A stretch of DNA of 41,524 bases, taken from the NCBI GenBank assembly GCA_905209725.1, contig CAJLTZ010000009.1, positions 1 through 41,524 on the forward strand, read 5' to 3'. The position numbers and the translations under genes are program-made. The notes under the pieces were generated by a model. It was not told the origin of the DNA. It ran no database searches and saw only the letters and a program-made list of their open reading frames with translations. Shown one piece after another: positions 15,596-25,287 of this stretch (position 1 is its first letter; the number at the start of each line of letters is the position of its first letter). This DNA is from an uncultured Muribaculaceae bacterium (GTDB lineage Bacteria; Bacteroidota; Bacteroidia; Bacteroidales; Muribaculaceae).

Positions 15596-17596
15596 ATGAA
15601 TTACGGTCTGATAAATGTGGCTGCTTGCACTCCGGAGATCCATCCCGGAGATGTGATGCATAACGCCGACAACATAATAAAGAGATTTCAGGAATTGACG
15701 GAAGCAGGCGCCGAAGTGATTGCATTTCCGGAACTTTGCGTCACCGGCTACACCTGTGCCGACCTCTTCCTTCAAGAACTACTCCTTCAGCAGGCATATG
15801 AGGCTATCGAAAGAATCGCAAAAGCCACCTCTAATCACGATGCGCTGATGGTAATAGGCGCCCCGCTGCGATGCGGCACCAAGTTATACAATTGCGCCAT
15901 CGGCATTTGCAATGGCCGTGTGACAGGCGCATCGCCTAAGATTCATCTCCCAAACTATGGTGAATTCTACGAGAAACGCTGGTTTAGCAGCGGCTCAGGC
16001 CTCGACTGCGCTTTCCAGGCAGGGAAACTGATCTTTCCCGTTAGCGACGGGATGATGTTCAGCCATAAAGGCATACTTATTGGCGCTGAAATCTGCGAGG
16101 ACCTCTGGGTGCCTGAACCTCCGAGCGGGAAACTGTGCAAAAGAGGCGCCGACATCATCCTGAATCTTTCTGCCACAAATGAAGGCACCGGTAAGCATTC
16201 TTACCTCCTTGACCTAATCCGCAACCAGTCGGCACGCTGCCGCTGCGCATATGTATACGCCTCGTCGGGCGTAGGGGAATCCTCCACCGACCTCTGCTTC
16301 TCCGGAAACTGCATCATAGCAGAAGAGGGAAAGGTCCTGATGGAATCCAAACGCTTCGATATGAACGGATGCCAGGCAATCGCCGCCACGGATGTGGAAA
16401 AACTCCGGCTTGACAGGTTGAGATACAATTCCTTCTCCGACGTGCCTGACCTGTCCGGAATTTCCACTCATATAATCGAGACCGGCGCCACATATTGCAA
16501 GGCAGATTGCGGAGAGAGCAAGGATATAACCGGCGCCTTGGAATTAAAGAAAGAGATTGACACGGCATTCAGATATAGGAGGGTAGACCCGCATCCATTC
16601 GTCGACAGCAATCCATCGCGCCGGCGCGAGCGTTGCGAGGAGATATCCTCCATACAGGCCTGGGGACTTGCCACGCGCCTCCGCGCCATCGGTTGCAAGA
16701 AGGCCGTGTTGGGTATCTCCGGCGGACTGGATTCCACGCTTGCTCTTCTTGTCACGGTAAAGGCGTTTGACATGCTTGGCCTCGACCGCAAGGGCATAAT
16801 AGCAATCACGATGTCCGGATTCGGGACCACTGAACGCACTTTCGGCAATGCCATGCTCTTGATGGAACGCCTCGGAGTCACCTCAATGGAGATTGGCATA
16901 GGAAGGGCCGTGAAAGTACATTTCGAGGATATCGGGCAGGATCCGGAGAAAAAGGATGTGACATATGAAAACTCGCAGGCACGCGAGCGGACACAGATCC
17001 TGATGGATATGGCCAACAAGTGCAACGGCATCGTGATAGGCACCGGCGACCTTTCCGAACTCGCACTCGGCTGGTGCACCTATAATGGCGACCAGATGTC
17101 GATGTATGGCGTGAACGCGTCTGTGCCCAAGACTCTTGTGAAATATCTTGTGGAGACATATGCCGACCTTACCGACGACTCCCAACTCCGCTCCACCCTC
17201 CTTGACATCATAGACACTCCCATCAGCCCCGAACTCCTGCCTGCTGGCAAGAATGATGAAATCGACCAGAAGACGGAGGACCTTGTGGGACCATACGAAC
17301 TCCATGATTTCTTCCTCCATGCCGTGCTTCGCAACGGGTTCTCCCCGGCTAAAATATATGCAATGGCCACGATTGCCTTCGACGGCAAATATGACGGCAA
17401 GACAATCATCAAGTGGCTGCGCACATTCTATCGGCGCTTCTTCCAGCAGCAGTTCAAGCGCTCCTGCATGCCCGATGGCGTGAAGGTCGGCTCTGTGTGC
17501 CTCTCGCCACGTGGCGACTGGCGCATGCCCTCCGATGCCTCACGCGCAATCTGGGACCGTCAGTGCCAACAGATTGAGGAAACCATTTGCGATTGA
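15596..17596 (+). CDS. nadE: glutamine-dependent NAD+ synthetase
   Basis: NadE makes NAD from nicotinic acid adenine dinucleotide, ATP and glutamine. Counting from the ATG at 15596 (an ATG at 15593 is equally possible), the N-terminal nitrilase-type amidase domain has its triad at Glu46 (FPELCVTGY), Lys115 (SPKIHLPNYGEFYE) and Cys167 (GAEICEDLW). The C-terminal synthetase domain, from about residue 320, carries the ATP pyrophosphatase P-loop ISGGLDS, then IGTGDLSELALGW. The 666-residue length is right for the two-domain form with an ammonia tunnel. It stands alone behind its own promoter, 74 bases before tsaC on the same strand. Confidence 0.96.
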   Translation: MNYGLINVAACTPEIHPGDVMHNADNIIKRFQELTEAGAEVIAFPELCVTGYTCADLFLQELLLQQAYEAIERIAKATSNHDALMVIGAPLRCGTKLYNCAIGICNGRVTGASPKIHLPNYGEFYEKRWFSSGSGLDCAFQAGKLIFPVSDGMMFSHKGILIGAEICEDLWVPEPPSGKLCKRGADIILNLSATNEGTGKHSYLLDLIRNQSARCRCAYVYASSGVGESSTDLCFSGNCIIAEEGKVLMESKRFDMNGCQAIAATDVEKLRLDRLRYNSFSDVPDLSGISTHIIETGATYCKADCGESKDITGALELKKEIDTAFRYRRVDPHPFVDSNPSRRRERCEEISSIQAWGLATRLRAIGCKKAVLGISGGLDSTLALLVTVKAFDMLGLDRKGIIAITMSGFGTTERTFGNAMLLMERLGVTSMEIGIGRAVKVHFEDIGQDPEKKDVTYENSQARERTQILMDMANKCNGIVIGTGDLSELALGWCTYNGDQMSMYGVNASVPKTLVKYLVETYADLTDDSQLRSTLLDIIDTPISPELLPAGKNDEIDQKTEDLVGPYELHDFFLHAVLRNGFSPAKIYAMATIAFDGKYDGKTIIKWLRTFYRRFFQQQFKRSCMPDGVKVGSVCLSPRGDWRMPSDASRAIWDRQCQQIEETICD

Positions 17597-17670
17597 TGAT
17601 TGATGATGGATGATTGATATTCGCGGAGCGATTGCCCTATCAAACAATTCAAAATTATTCAATAATTACT

Positions 17671-18321
17671 ATGGAAAATAAGAAAACGGAAAGAAAAAAC
17701 ATAAATAAAGAAGTTGCTTTACGCCCTGAAATCCAGGAGCGCCAGGAGCAGGAACGCTATGAGGCTGATGATCTGAAGGCTGCGGTTGATACTCTTAAGC
17801 GGGGTGGTCTCATCCTCTACCCTACCGACACTATCTGGGGAATCGGTTGCGACGCCACCAATGAGGAGGCGATTGCCCGAATCTATAAGCTCAAACAGCG
17901 AGAGGATGCCAAGGCTATGCTCTCGCTCGTTGGGAATGTTGGCCAACTGGAACGCACCGTTCGCGACATCCCTGAGGTGGCGTGGCAATTGATTGATGTT
18001 GCCGTGAATCCCCTCACGCTTATATACGACCACCCCATCGGCATCGCCGACTCTCTCAAGGCCGAGGACGGCTCGGCCGGCATCCGCATCACATCGGAAC
18101 CATTCTCCCGCGCATTGTGCGAGCGTCTGCGCCGACCTGTGGTCTCCACTTCCGCCAATATCAGCGGCAAACCCGCCCCGGCAACGTTCTCAGAAATTTC
18201 TAAGGAGATAATCGACGGCGTGGACTATGTGGTAAGATTCCGACGTCAGGAGAAGGGAGGGGCAAAACCCAGCAATATCATTAAGGTGGGTGACGCCGGT
18301 CTCGTCAAAGTGATAAGATGA
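17671..18321 (+). CDS. tsaC: threonylcarbamoyl-AMP synthase (YrdC/Sua5 family)
   Basis: The enzyme activates threonine and bicarbonate with ATP to threonylcarbamoyl-AMP, the donor for t6A made by TsaD. The ATG at 17671 gives MENKKTERKN and a 216-residue protein; the frame is open further upstream but that part is AT-rich repeat-like sequence. The family core is clear: LKRGGLILYPTDTIWGIGCDA (42-62), a KxR-type contact in KLKQRED, GIRITSEPF and STSANISGKPAP. It lacks the extra C-terminal Sua5 domain. The first 30 residues are charged and not part of the domain. Confidence 0.94.
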   Translation: MENKKTERKNINKEVALRPEIQERQEQERYEADDLKAAVDTLKRGGLILYPTDTIWGIGCDATNEEAIARIYKLKQREDAKAMLSLVGNVGQLERTVRDIPEVAWQLIDVAVNPLTLIYDHPIGIADSLKAEDGSAGIRITSEPFSRALCERLRRPVVSTSANISGKPAPATFSEISKEIIDGVDYVVRFRRQEKGGAKPSNIIKVGDAGLVKVIR

Positions 18322-18366
18322 GATTGCCTCTATACCATCTTCCCGCGATTCTTTGATAAAAAATCC

Positions 18367-18397
18367 TTTTATCGATTCCACATTTGAAATAAATTTG
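18367..18397 (+). promoter_or_regulatory. putative promoter of the sugar transferase gene
   Basis: TTTT (18367-18370), 19 bases and TAAATTTG (18390-18397) approximate the Bacteroidota consensus. The ATG is at 18412, leaving a leader of about ten bases. A second TATTTTTG box lies even closer and would make the transcript leaderless. Confidence 0.5.
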
Positions 18398-18411
18398 CTA
18401 TTTTTGCATAT

Positions 18412-19839
18412 ATGAGAGGAAAGTCAACATCACCGGGCTCGCAACGGGCGAAATATGTGGTTACGGATTTCGTGGCCACTTCGCTGGCTTTTCTTCTCTT
18501 CAACATCTACCGCTATTATTTCGTGAAATCGGCGATGGTTGTTGACAATCTCGGCGAGTTTCTGGCAATGCCAAAAATTCTGGCCGAGCAGTTATTCGTG
18601 CCTGTGGCCCTGATGGCGGTCTATGCGATTTCGGGGTATTACAATCAACCTCTTGTGAAGTCGCGCCTTAGCGAATTCACTGTCACCTTTTATTCGGTGC
18701 TTCTGAATTCGGGACTCATCTATCTGCTGATGCTCATCAACGACTCCAGCGGTATGCGTCGCAAGGATTATCTCACGATTCTTGTGCTGTTCGGACTGAT
18801 GTTCACGCTCGTCTACATCGGCCGGTCGATAATCACCTCCGCCACTATACGCAAATTACGCCGTGGCGACTGGAAATACACCACTCTCATCGTGGGCCAT
18901 TCCGAAGTGGCGGTCCGCGTGTGTCGCCGCCTGCAGCAATCGGGTTCGGTGTGGGGATATAATGTGGCCGGATATGTGGAGATTCCCAGAGAGAAATTTT
19001 GCGATGACGACAGCTTACCCTCCTGGGCTCCTGAAGATATCACACAAGTATGCTCCGCACATAATATCGACCAGATAGTGCTTGCCCTGGAGCGCCGCAG
19101 CGATGAGACTGTGATGCATCTTCTAAAGCAGCTCTTCCCTCTCGGGATACCGGTGAAGGTCGCACCCGACACATTGAGTTATGTGACGAATGCTATCCAG
19201 CTTGAGGATATCCTCGGCGTTCCGCTTGTGGACCTCACCCGGCCGCGAATGGGAGAATGCCAGAAAAATATCAAGCGGACATTCGATGTGTTTGCTTCAT
19301 CCCTGTGCCTGCTGATTCTGAGTCCACTTATGGCGTGGCTCAGCCTGATGGTGAAATTGGGTTCGAAAGGGCCTGTGATATATAGTCAGACCCGCATAGG
19401 GAAAAATCAGAAACCATTCAACATCTATAAGTTCCGTTCGATGCGTACTGACGCCGAGGCCTGCGGGCCGTCGCTCTCAAGCCGCCACGACCCGAGAGTC
19501 ACTAAGTTTGGCCGCTTCATGCGCAAATACAGACTCGACGAACTGCCGCAGTTCTGGAACGTGGTGCGCGGAGATATGTCGCTTGTGGGTCCACGTCCCG
19601 AACGCGAACATTATATCCTCCAGATTATGGAGAAAGCTCCATATTATGGTCTCATATTTCAGGTGCGTCCGGGAATCACGAGCTGGGGGATGGTGAAATA
19701 TGGCTATGCGTCAAACGTGCAGCAGATGGTGGAGCGCTCACGCTTCGACCTGATATATCTTAACAATATGTCGATCCAGACCGACATAAAGATAATGATT
19801 TATACCATCCGGACGATCTTTGGAGGCAAGGGAATGTGA
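18412..19839 (+). CDS. undecaprenyl-phosphate sugar phosphotransferase (WcaJ-type)
   Basis: A 475-residue polyisoprenyl-phosphate hexose-1-phosphate transferase, which starts capsule or exopolysaccharide repeat units by moving a sugar phosphate from UDP-sugar to undecaprenyl phosphate. The N-terminal third has four to five membrane helices, followed by a Rossmann-like segment (from TTLIVGHSEVAV). The C-terminal catalytic domain starts at KRTFDVFASSLCLLILSP with its re-entrant membrane helix and contains KFRSMRTDAE, RLDELPQFWNVVRGDMSLVGPRPE and a conserved GITSWG. No glycosyltransferase cluster is nearby, so it is an orphan initiator here. The CLC gene follows 58 bases later. Confidence 0.92.
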   Translation: MRGKSTSPGSQRAKYVVTDFVATSLAFLLFNIYRYYFVKSAMVVDNLGEFLAMPKILAEQLFVPVALMAVYAISGYYNQPLVKSRLSEFTVTFYSVLLNSGLIYLLMLINDSSGMRRKDYLTILVLFGLMFTLVYIGRSIITSATIRKLRRGDWKYTTLIVGHSEVAVRVCRRLQQSGSVWGYNVAGYVEIPREKFCDDDSLPSWAPEDITQVCSAHNIDQIVLALERRSDETVMHLLKQLFPLGIPVKVAPDTLSYVTNAIQLEDILGVPLVDLTRPRMGECQKNIKRTFDVFASSLCLLILSPLMAWLSLMVKLGSKGPVIYSQTRIGKNQKPFNIYKFRSMRTDAEACGPSLSSRHDPRVTKFGRFMRKYRLDELPQFWNVVRGDMSLVGPRPEREHYILQIMEKAPYYGLIFQVRPGITSWGMVKYGYASNVQQMVERSRFDLIYLNNMSIQTDIKIMIYTIRTIFGGKGM

Positions 19840-19897
19840 GGGTAATGTTGAATTTTGAATTTGAAGTTCTCACTTGCTAATTGATAATTGAATAAGG

Positions 19898-21700
19898 TTG
19901 GCTTATAAAGAGAGACATAATCGGTTTACGGCGCTTTGGATGCGCTTCGTGATATGGCGTGAACACCATATCAAGGAGCGGACGTTCCTGCTGCTGATTT
20001 CACTTGTGATCGGCACGCTGTGCGGTTTTGCCGCTCAGCTGCTTAAATTTCTTATCTCCTTCTTCGCCGGCCTGCTCACAAGCCACTTGAATTCCACCGG
20101 GGCCAACTGGCTCTACCTCGTTTACCCGGTGGTGGGTATTCTTCTTACAGTCCTCTTTGTGAAATATATCGTCAAGGACAATATATCGCATGGCGTCACT
20201 AAGGTGCTTTATGCGATATCACGCCGCAAGTCGCGACTGAAGAAGAAGAATATGTATGCCTCGCTTGTAGCCTCCTCCATCACGATTGGGTTCGGCGGTT
20301 CGGTAGGTGCCGAGGGACCTATCGTCTATACCGGCGCCGCCATCGGTTCGAATGTGGGCCAGGCATTCCGTTTAGGGCCGAAGGTTCTGATGATTCTCGT
20401 GGGTTGCGGCGCTGCGGCTGGAATCGCGGGAATATTCCGCGCGCCAATCGCCGGTATGCTTTTCACCCTCGAGGTGCTGATGCTCGACCTCACGGGTGCC
20501 ACCGTGATGCCACTGCTGGTTTCCTCTATTGCCGGAGCCACGGTGGCCTACATCATGGAGGGTTATTCAGCCGAGTTCTTCTTCTCGCAGAGCGAACCCT
20601 TCATGATTAGCAGAATCCCTTACGCCTTTGTGCTTGGCATTCTGTGCGGACTTATGTCCTACTATTTCACGAAGGTGATGTTCATGATGGAGTCGATGTT
20701 CAAGAAGATACGTCAGCAATGGCTCCGGATTATCATCGGCGGCAGCCTGATAGCCTGCCTCGTGTTCCTATTTCCGCCTCTCTATGGCGAGGGATATGGC
20801 ACTATCAACGAACTTTTGAAGGGCAACGTGGGCGATGTGGTGAATGGCACTATCTTCTATGTGGACCGCGACAATGTGTGGTTCCTGGCGCTCTTCATCG
20901 GAGCAGTGGCGCTCACCAAGGCAATGGCCACATCAGCCACCAATGGAGCCGGAGGCGTGGGCGGCACATTCGCACCCTCACTGTTCGTGGGCGCCCTCAC
21001 GGGTTTCCTCTTCGCTTTTATCCTCAATCAGATTGACCCGGGACTCCACCTGTCGCAAAAGAATTTCACACTGATGGGTATGGCCGGAGTGATGAGCGGC
21101 GTGATGCACGCCCCGCTGATGGCGATCTTCCTCACGGCGGAGATGACCGGCGGCTACGACCTCTTCCTCCCGCTGCTGATTGTGTCCACGCTCGCATATT
21201 TCACCATCCAGGGCTTCACTCCCTATAGCATCTATACCATGCGTCTTGCCAAGGCCGGTGACCTAATAACCCACCAGAAGGACAAGGCTGTGCTTACCCT
21301 GCTGAAAGTGGACAATCTTATCGAGAAGGATTTCAAGATTGTGCATCCCGAAATGAGCCTAAAGGAGATGGTGGATGTGATTTCGGTGTCAAACCGCAAT
21401 CTCTTCCCCGTGACCGACAACGAGGGCTATTTCAAGGGAGTGGTGCTTCTCGACGATATCAGAAACATCATGTTCCGCACAGACCTCTACCGAAAGATGC
21501 ATGTGTCGAGATTCATGTCGGCGATGCCCGACTGCATCAAGGTAGACGAACCGATGGACAAGGTGATGGAGACCTTCGACAAGACGAATGCCTGGAATCT
21601 GCCGGTGGTGGATTCCGAAGGTCACTATATCGGCTTTGTGTCGAAGTCTAAGATTTTCAACAGCTACCGTCAGGTGCTTAAACATTTCACAGACGATTGA
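19898..21700 (+). CDS. CLC-family chloride transporter/channel with CBS pair
   Basis: CLC membrane protein of 600 residues from a TTG start at 19898; ATG at 19940 (15th codon) is an alternative, and an in-frame stop lies just upstream of the TTG. The gating glutamate is present in GSVGAEGP (Glu139). The internal proton glutamate of exchangers (second Glu of LFIIEE in E. coli ClcA) aligns here with valine in LFTLEVL (Val193), a change seen in eukaryotic CLC channels. The first selectivity motif GSGIP is also altered (ISHGVT), whereas the tyrosine region TPYSIY is kept. About ten membrane helices are followed by two cytoplasmic CBS domains (roughly 455-600), which normally bind adenine nucleotides. 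fmt begins 4 bases after the stop. Confidence 0.93.
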   Translation: MAYKERHNRFTALWMRFVIWREHHIKERTFLLLISLVIGTLCGFAAQLLKFLISFFAGLLTSHLNSTGANWLYLVYPVVGILLTVLFVKYIVKDNISHGVTKVLYAISRRKSRLKKKNMYASLVASSITIGFGGSVGAEGPIVYTGAAIGSNVGQAFRLGPKVLMILVGCGAAAGIAGIFRAPIAGMLFTLEVLMLDLTGATVMPLLVSSIAGATVAYIMEGYSAEFFFSQSEPFMISRIPYAFVLGILCGLMSYYFTKVMFMMESMFKKIRQQWLRIIIGGSLIACLVFLFPPLYGEGYGTINELLKGNVGDVVNGTIFYVDRDNVWFLALFIGAVALTKAMATSATNGAGGVGGTFAPSLFVGALTGFLFAFILNQIDPGLHLSQKNFTLMGMAGVMSGVMHAPLMAIFLTAEMTGGYDLFLPLLIVSTLAYFTIQGFTPYSIYTMRLAKAGDLITHQKDKAVLTLLKVDNLIEKDFKIVHPEMSLKEMVDVISVSNRNLFPVTDNEGYFKGVVLLDDIRNIMFRTDLYRKMHVSRFMSAMPDCIKVDEPMDKVMETFDKTNAWNLPVVDSEGHYIGFVSKSKIFNSYRQVLKHFTDD

Positions 21701-21704
21701 TCAG

Positions 21705-22637
21705 ATGAAGATAGTATTTTTTGGTACGCCGGAGTTTGCAGTAGAGAGTCTGCACGCTCTTGTGGATAATGGATATGATGTGGCCGCCGTGGTCACGATG
21801 CCCGACAAGACGGGCGGACGCGGCCATAAGATAATAGAGAGCGATGTAAAGAAATACGCGGTGGAACAGGGGCTTCCCGTTTTGCAGCCGGAAAAACTTC
21901 GCGACCCGGAATTTATCGCCACGCTCAAGGATATCAATGCCGACCTTTTCATTGTGATTGCATTCAGGATGATGCCTGAGGTGGTATGGGGAATGCCACG
22001 TCTCGGAACGTTCAACCTGCATGGTTCGCTGCTTCCTAAATATCGCGGAGCCGCGCCCATCAACCGTGCCATAATGAATGGCGAGACGAAAACCGGCGTC
22101 ACCACCTTCTTCCTCAACCATGAGATTGATATGGGCGACATCATCGACAGCCGCTCCATTCAGATTGGAGAGAATGAGAATGTGGGTTCCGTATATGACC
22201 GTCTGATGCATCTCGGCGCGGATATGGTGATTGAGACGGTGAAAAATATTGAGAACGGCACCCTGCAGTCGAAGCCGCAACCGGAGGGTGAGTTTATCCC
22301 TGCACCCAAAATATTCAAGGAGGACTGCCGCATCGACTGGCACCGCTCCGCAAGGGATGTGCACAACCAGGTGCGCGGCCTTTCCCCCTACCCTGCCGCA
22401 TTTACCACAATGACAGATGCGGCCGACAAGAAACAGGATATCAAGGTTTTCGAGACGCGCATCGCCCCAGATATGGAAACGTTGCTCAATCCGGGACAGG
22501 TGTTGATTGACGGCAAGCGACTCTTTGCCGCAACTTCCGATGGAATTGTTGAGATTCTGGAGGTTCAGCCCAGCGGCAAGAAGCGGATGCCTGCCTCCGC
22601 TTTCCTGCTCGGATATCATCCTCTCTATTTCGTATAG
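21705..22637 (+). CDS. fmt: methionyl-tRNA formyltransferase
   Basis: Fmt formylates initiator methionyl-tRNA using 10-formyltetrahydrofolate. The ATG at 21705 starts MKIVFFGTPEFAVESL, the canonical N-terminus, giving 310 residues. Catalytic and folate-binding signatures are AFRMMPEVVW, NLHGSLLPKYRGAAPINRAI (with the Asn-His pair of the active site) and ETKTGVTTFFLNHEIDMGD, with the conserved Asp. The C-terminal OB-like tRNA-binding domain follows (RIDWHRSARDVHNQVRGLSPYP). It is squeezed between the CLC gene (4 bases) and menD (23 bases) and is probably co-transcribed with both. Confidence 0.97.
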   Translation: MKIVFFGTPEFAVESLHALVDNGYDVAAVVTMPDKTGGRGHKIIESDVKKYAVEQGLPVLQPEKLRDPEFIATLKDINADLFIVIAFRMMPEVVWGMPRLGTFNLHGSLLPKYRGAAPINRAIMNGETKTGVTTFFLNHEIDMGDIIDSRSIQIGENENVGSVYDRLMHLGADMVIETVKNIENGTLQSKPQPEGEFIPAPKIFKEDCRIDWHRSARDVHNQVRGLSPYPAAFTTMTDAADKKQDIKVFETRIAPDMETLLNPGQVLIDGKRLFAATSDGIVEILEVQPSGKKRMPASAFLLGYHPLYFV

Positions 22638-22660
22638 ACCCTTTTTCACAATTGCATTCT

Positions 22661-24454
22661 ATGGCAGGAATTAAGGAAGAACCGAAAGAGCCGCGTCAGG
22701 ACACAGCCAACCGCTACGTGCGGATTCTTCTTGACGTGATTATGGGTCATGGAGTAAAGCAAATTATCATCTCTCCGGGCAGTCGCAACACGCCGGTGAT
22801 AATCGGCGCGGCGGCACGCGACGGTCTGGAGAAGCACGTGGTTACTGATGAGCGGACTGCTGCATTTATGGCGCTCGGCATGGCGCTCGTGTCGAAAGAG
22901 CCGGTGGCGCTTTGCTGCACGTCGGGAACTGCGCTCTATAACTATGCTCCGGCAATCGCCGAGGCCTTCTATCAGTGTGTGCCTCTGATTGTAATCACGG
23001 CCGACCGCCCGGCGCAATGGATTGACCAAGATGACTCGCAGACTCTTCGGCAATCTGGGGCACTTTCTCATGTCGTAAAGGCGGAATGCGACATTCCCTC
23101 GTTCCCCTTCTCCACAAGCAAATGTGCCAACCCGGAGTTTGGAAGCGAGGGTGACTGGTTCGTGAACAGGAAGATCAACGAGATGATGATCTGTGCCCTC
23201 GATGGCAAAAAGGGTCCCGTGCACATCAACATCCAGCTCGATAATCCCCTCGGGGCCATGGTGAGCAAGAGATCTACCAAATCTGATGCTGCAAGAATCA
23301 TCAAGACCGAGAATTCATCGAAAATGCTTGCTCCGGAGCTGGTAAAGGAACTGGCAAAGAAAATGGCCTATAAGAGGGTGATGGTGGTGGCCTGCTTTAT
23401 GCAACCAGACGCAAGGACTCAGAAGGCTGTAAAGGCGTTTTGCAATCTCTATAATGTCACGGCCATGGCGGAGCTCTGCAGCAATCTGAATCTTGAAGCG
23501 CAATATTATGTGATCGATAATGTGCTTTGCCGTCAGGATGTGAAAGATGATGCAAGTCTGCGTCCCGACATAGTGATCTCTATTGGGGGCGCACTGGTGT
23601 CGCGGATGCTTAAGGAATATCTGCGCGGTATCGACGGTCTGGAGCACTGGTCGCTCGCCGATTCCTCCCCGGGCATCGACTGCTTCCAACATAAGAGCCT
23701 CGCTATCGACTGCGACCCGGCTACGTTCTTCACGGCCATCACATCCTATATCCACAAGAATGAACTGCCATTCTGCAGGGCAAAAAACTATAACGAGAGT
23801 TACAACTTCGCTTGGTTTTGCGCCCGAAGTAAATCAAAGAGCGAAATACTCACCCCCGTGCGTTCCAGAAAACAACTTACCGATCTGGAAGCGTTCAAGA
23901 TTCTGGACTCGGGTCTTAACAGAAGTCTGAATGTATTTCTCTCCAACGGAACACCCATTCGCTACGCACAACTCACTCTCAATTCGAAAGTTCACGCATA
24001 TTATGGTTGCCGTGGTGTTTCGGGCATCGAGGGCACTTCGGCCACAGCACTTGGTTGCGCGATGGCCTACGGCGACACCACGCTTCTCATCACAGGAGAT
24101 ATGTCGTTTGCCTATAATCCTCAGATTTTAGGAATCGGAAAAGGGAGCCGTCTGAATATCATTGTGATAAATAATGGCGGGGGCGGAATATTCCGCTTCA
24201 TCCGTACCACGCGCGAGTTGCCAATGCGCGAAGAATATTTATGCGCCGCACCTCAACTCCCGCTCGAGGGCCTCGCTCACGCTTATGGCTGGGACTATTG
24301 GCGCGTCGAGACAGGCACCCAATTGCGCAGGGCTATATGTGCCATGCAAACCCGCACAAACATGCTTCTGGAGATTGTCACCGACCCTGACCGTTCCCCT
24401 GAGGCCCTTATCTCCCTTCTCTCTCCTCACACCAACAGAACGGAAAACGAATAA
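22661..24454 (+). CDS. menD: SEPHCHC synthase (menaquinone biosynthesis)
   Basis: MenD is the thiamine-diphosphate enzyme that joins 2-oxoglutarate to isochorismate as the first committed menaquinone step. The ATG at 22661 is preferred to a TTG nine bases earlier; the protein is then 597 residues. Signatures include SPGSRNTP (38-45), the thiamine-activating Glu64 in TDERTAAFMALG, CCTSGTALYNYAPAIAEA, TADRPAQWIDQDDSQTLRQ and, at the C-terminal end, GDMSF with NNGGGGIF for the diphosphate-Mg site. menB, menC and menE follow with gaps of 12, 5 and 36 bases. Confidence 0.96.
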   Translation: MAGIKEEPKEPRQDTANRYVRILLDVIMGHGVKQIIISPGSRNTPVIIGAAARDGLEKHVVTDERTAAFMALGMALVSKEPVALCCTSGTALYNYAPAIAEAFYQCVPLIVITADRPAQWIDQDDSQTLRQSGALSHVVKAECDIPSFPFSTSKCANPEFGSEGDWFVNRKINEMMICALDGKKGPVHINIQLDNPLGAMVSKRSTKSDAARIIKTENSSKMLAPELVKELAKKMAYKRVMVVACFMQPDARTQKAVKAFCNLYNVTAMAELCSNLNLEAQYYVIDNVLCRQDVKDDASLRPDIVISIGGALVSRMLKEYLRGIDGLEHWSLADSSPGIDCFQHKSLAIDCDPATFFTAITSYIHKNELPFCRAKNYNESYNFAWFCARSKSKSEILTPVRSRKQLTDLEAFKILDSGLNRSLNVFLSNGTPIRYAQLTLNSKVHAYYGCRGVSGIEGTSATALGCAMAYGDTTLLITGDMSFAYNPQILGIGKGSRLNIIVINNGGGGIFRFIRTTRELPMREEYLCAAPQLPLEGLAHAYGWDYWRVETGTQLRRAICAMQTRTNMLLEIVTDPDRSPEALISLLSPHTNRTENE

Positions 24455-24466
24455 AACCAACTGGTT

Positions 24467-25282
24467 ATGTACGATTGGAAAAAGATAAAGGATTATGAGG
24501 ATATCCTCTTCGAGGAGTTCGAGGGGATAGCAAAGATCACCATCAACAGGCCAAAGGTATATAATGCCTTCCGCCCGAAGACCAATATGGAGATGCTTGA
24601 CGCGTTCCGCATCTGCCGCGAACGTCAGGATATCGGCGTGATTGTGCTTACAGGCGCTGGCGACAAGGCGTTCTGCAGCGGCGGCGACCAGAATGTTAAA
24701 GGTCGCGGCGGATATGTGGGCGACGACGGAGTGCCCCGCCTCAATGTGCTCGACCTCCATCAGATGATTCGCTCCATTCCCAAACCCGTGATTGCAATGG
24801 TGAACGGCTATTCCATCGGCGGCGGTAACGTGCTGCAGGTGGTGTGCGACCTTTCGATAGCTTCCGAGAATGCGCGCTTCGGCCAGACTGGCCCGAAGGT
24901 GGGAAGTTTCGACGGCGGTTTCGGTGCAAGTTATCTTGCCCGCTGCGTGGGACAGAAGAAGGCCCGCGAAATCTGGTTCCTCTGCAAGCAATACTCTGCT
25001 CAGGAGGCTCTCGAGATGGGTATGGTGAATGCCGTGGTGCCCTTCGACAAACTCGAAGAGACCACCGTGGAATGGTGCCGAACCATCATGAAGCGTTCTC
25101 CATTAGCTATTAGGATGGTGAAGCGATCGCTCAATGCCGAACTCGACGGCCAGCATGGCCTCATGCAGCTCGCCGGCGACGCCACACTCCTCTATTACCT
25201 TATGGACGAGGCTCAGGAGGGCAAGAACGCTTTCCTTGAGAAGCGTGATCCGGATTTCAGCAAATTCCCCAAATTCCCCTGA
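24467..25282 (+). CDS. menB: 1,4-dihydroxy-2-naphthoyl-CoA synthase
   Basis: A crotonase-fold enzyme that closes the second ring of the naphthoquinone by cyclising o-succinylbenzoyl-CoA. Its 271 residues show the MenB-specific features FEGIAKITINRPKVYNAFRP, AFCSGGDQNVKGRGGY and NGYSIGGGNVLQVVCDLSIA, as well as QTGPKVGSFDGGFGASYLAR, whose aspartate and serine distinguish MenB from ordinary enoyl-CoA hydratases. It lies inside the men cluster. Confidence 0.97.
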   Translation: MYDWKKIKDYEDILFEEFEGIAKITINRPKVYNAFRPKTNMEMLDAFRICRERQDIGVIVLTGAGDKAFCSGGDQNVKGRGGYVGDDGVPRLNVLDLHQMIRSIPKPVIAMVNGYSIGGGNVLQVVCDLSIASENARFGQTGPKVGSFDGGFGASYLARCVGQKKAREIWFLCKQYSAQEALEMGMVNAVVPFDKLEETTVEWCRTIMKRSPLAIRMVKRSLNAELDGQHGLMQLAGDATLLYYLMDEAQEGKNAFLEKRDPDFSKFPKFP

Positions 25283-25287
25283 TTCCG

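Noticed and set aside
21687..22649. A 320-codon open frame opposite fmt
   Set aside because: It is antisense to the clear methionyl-tRNA formyltransferase, with no motif or plausible start context of its own.
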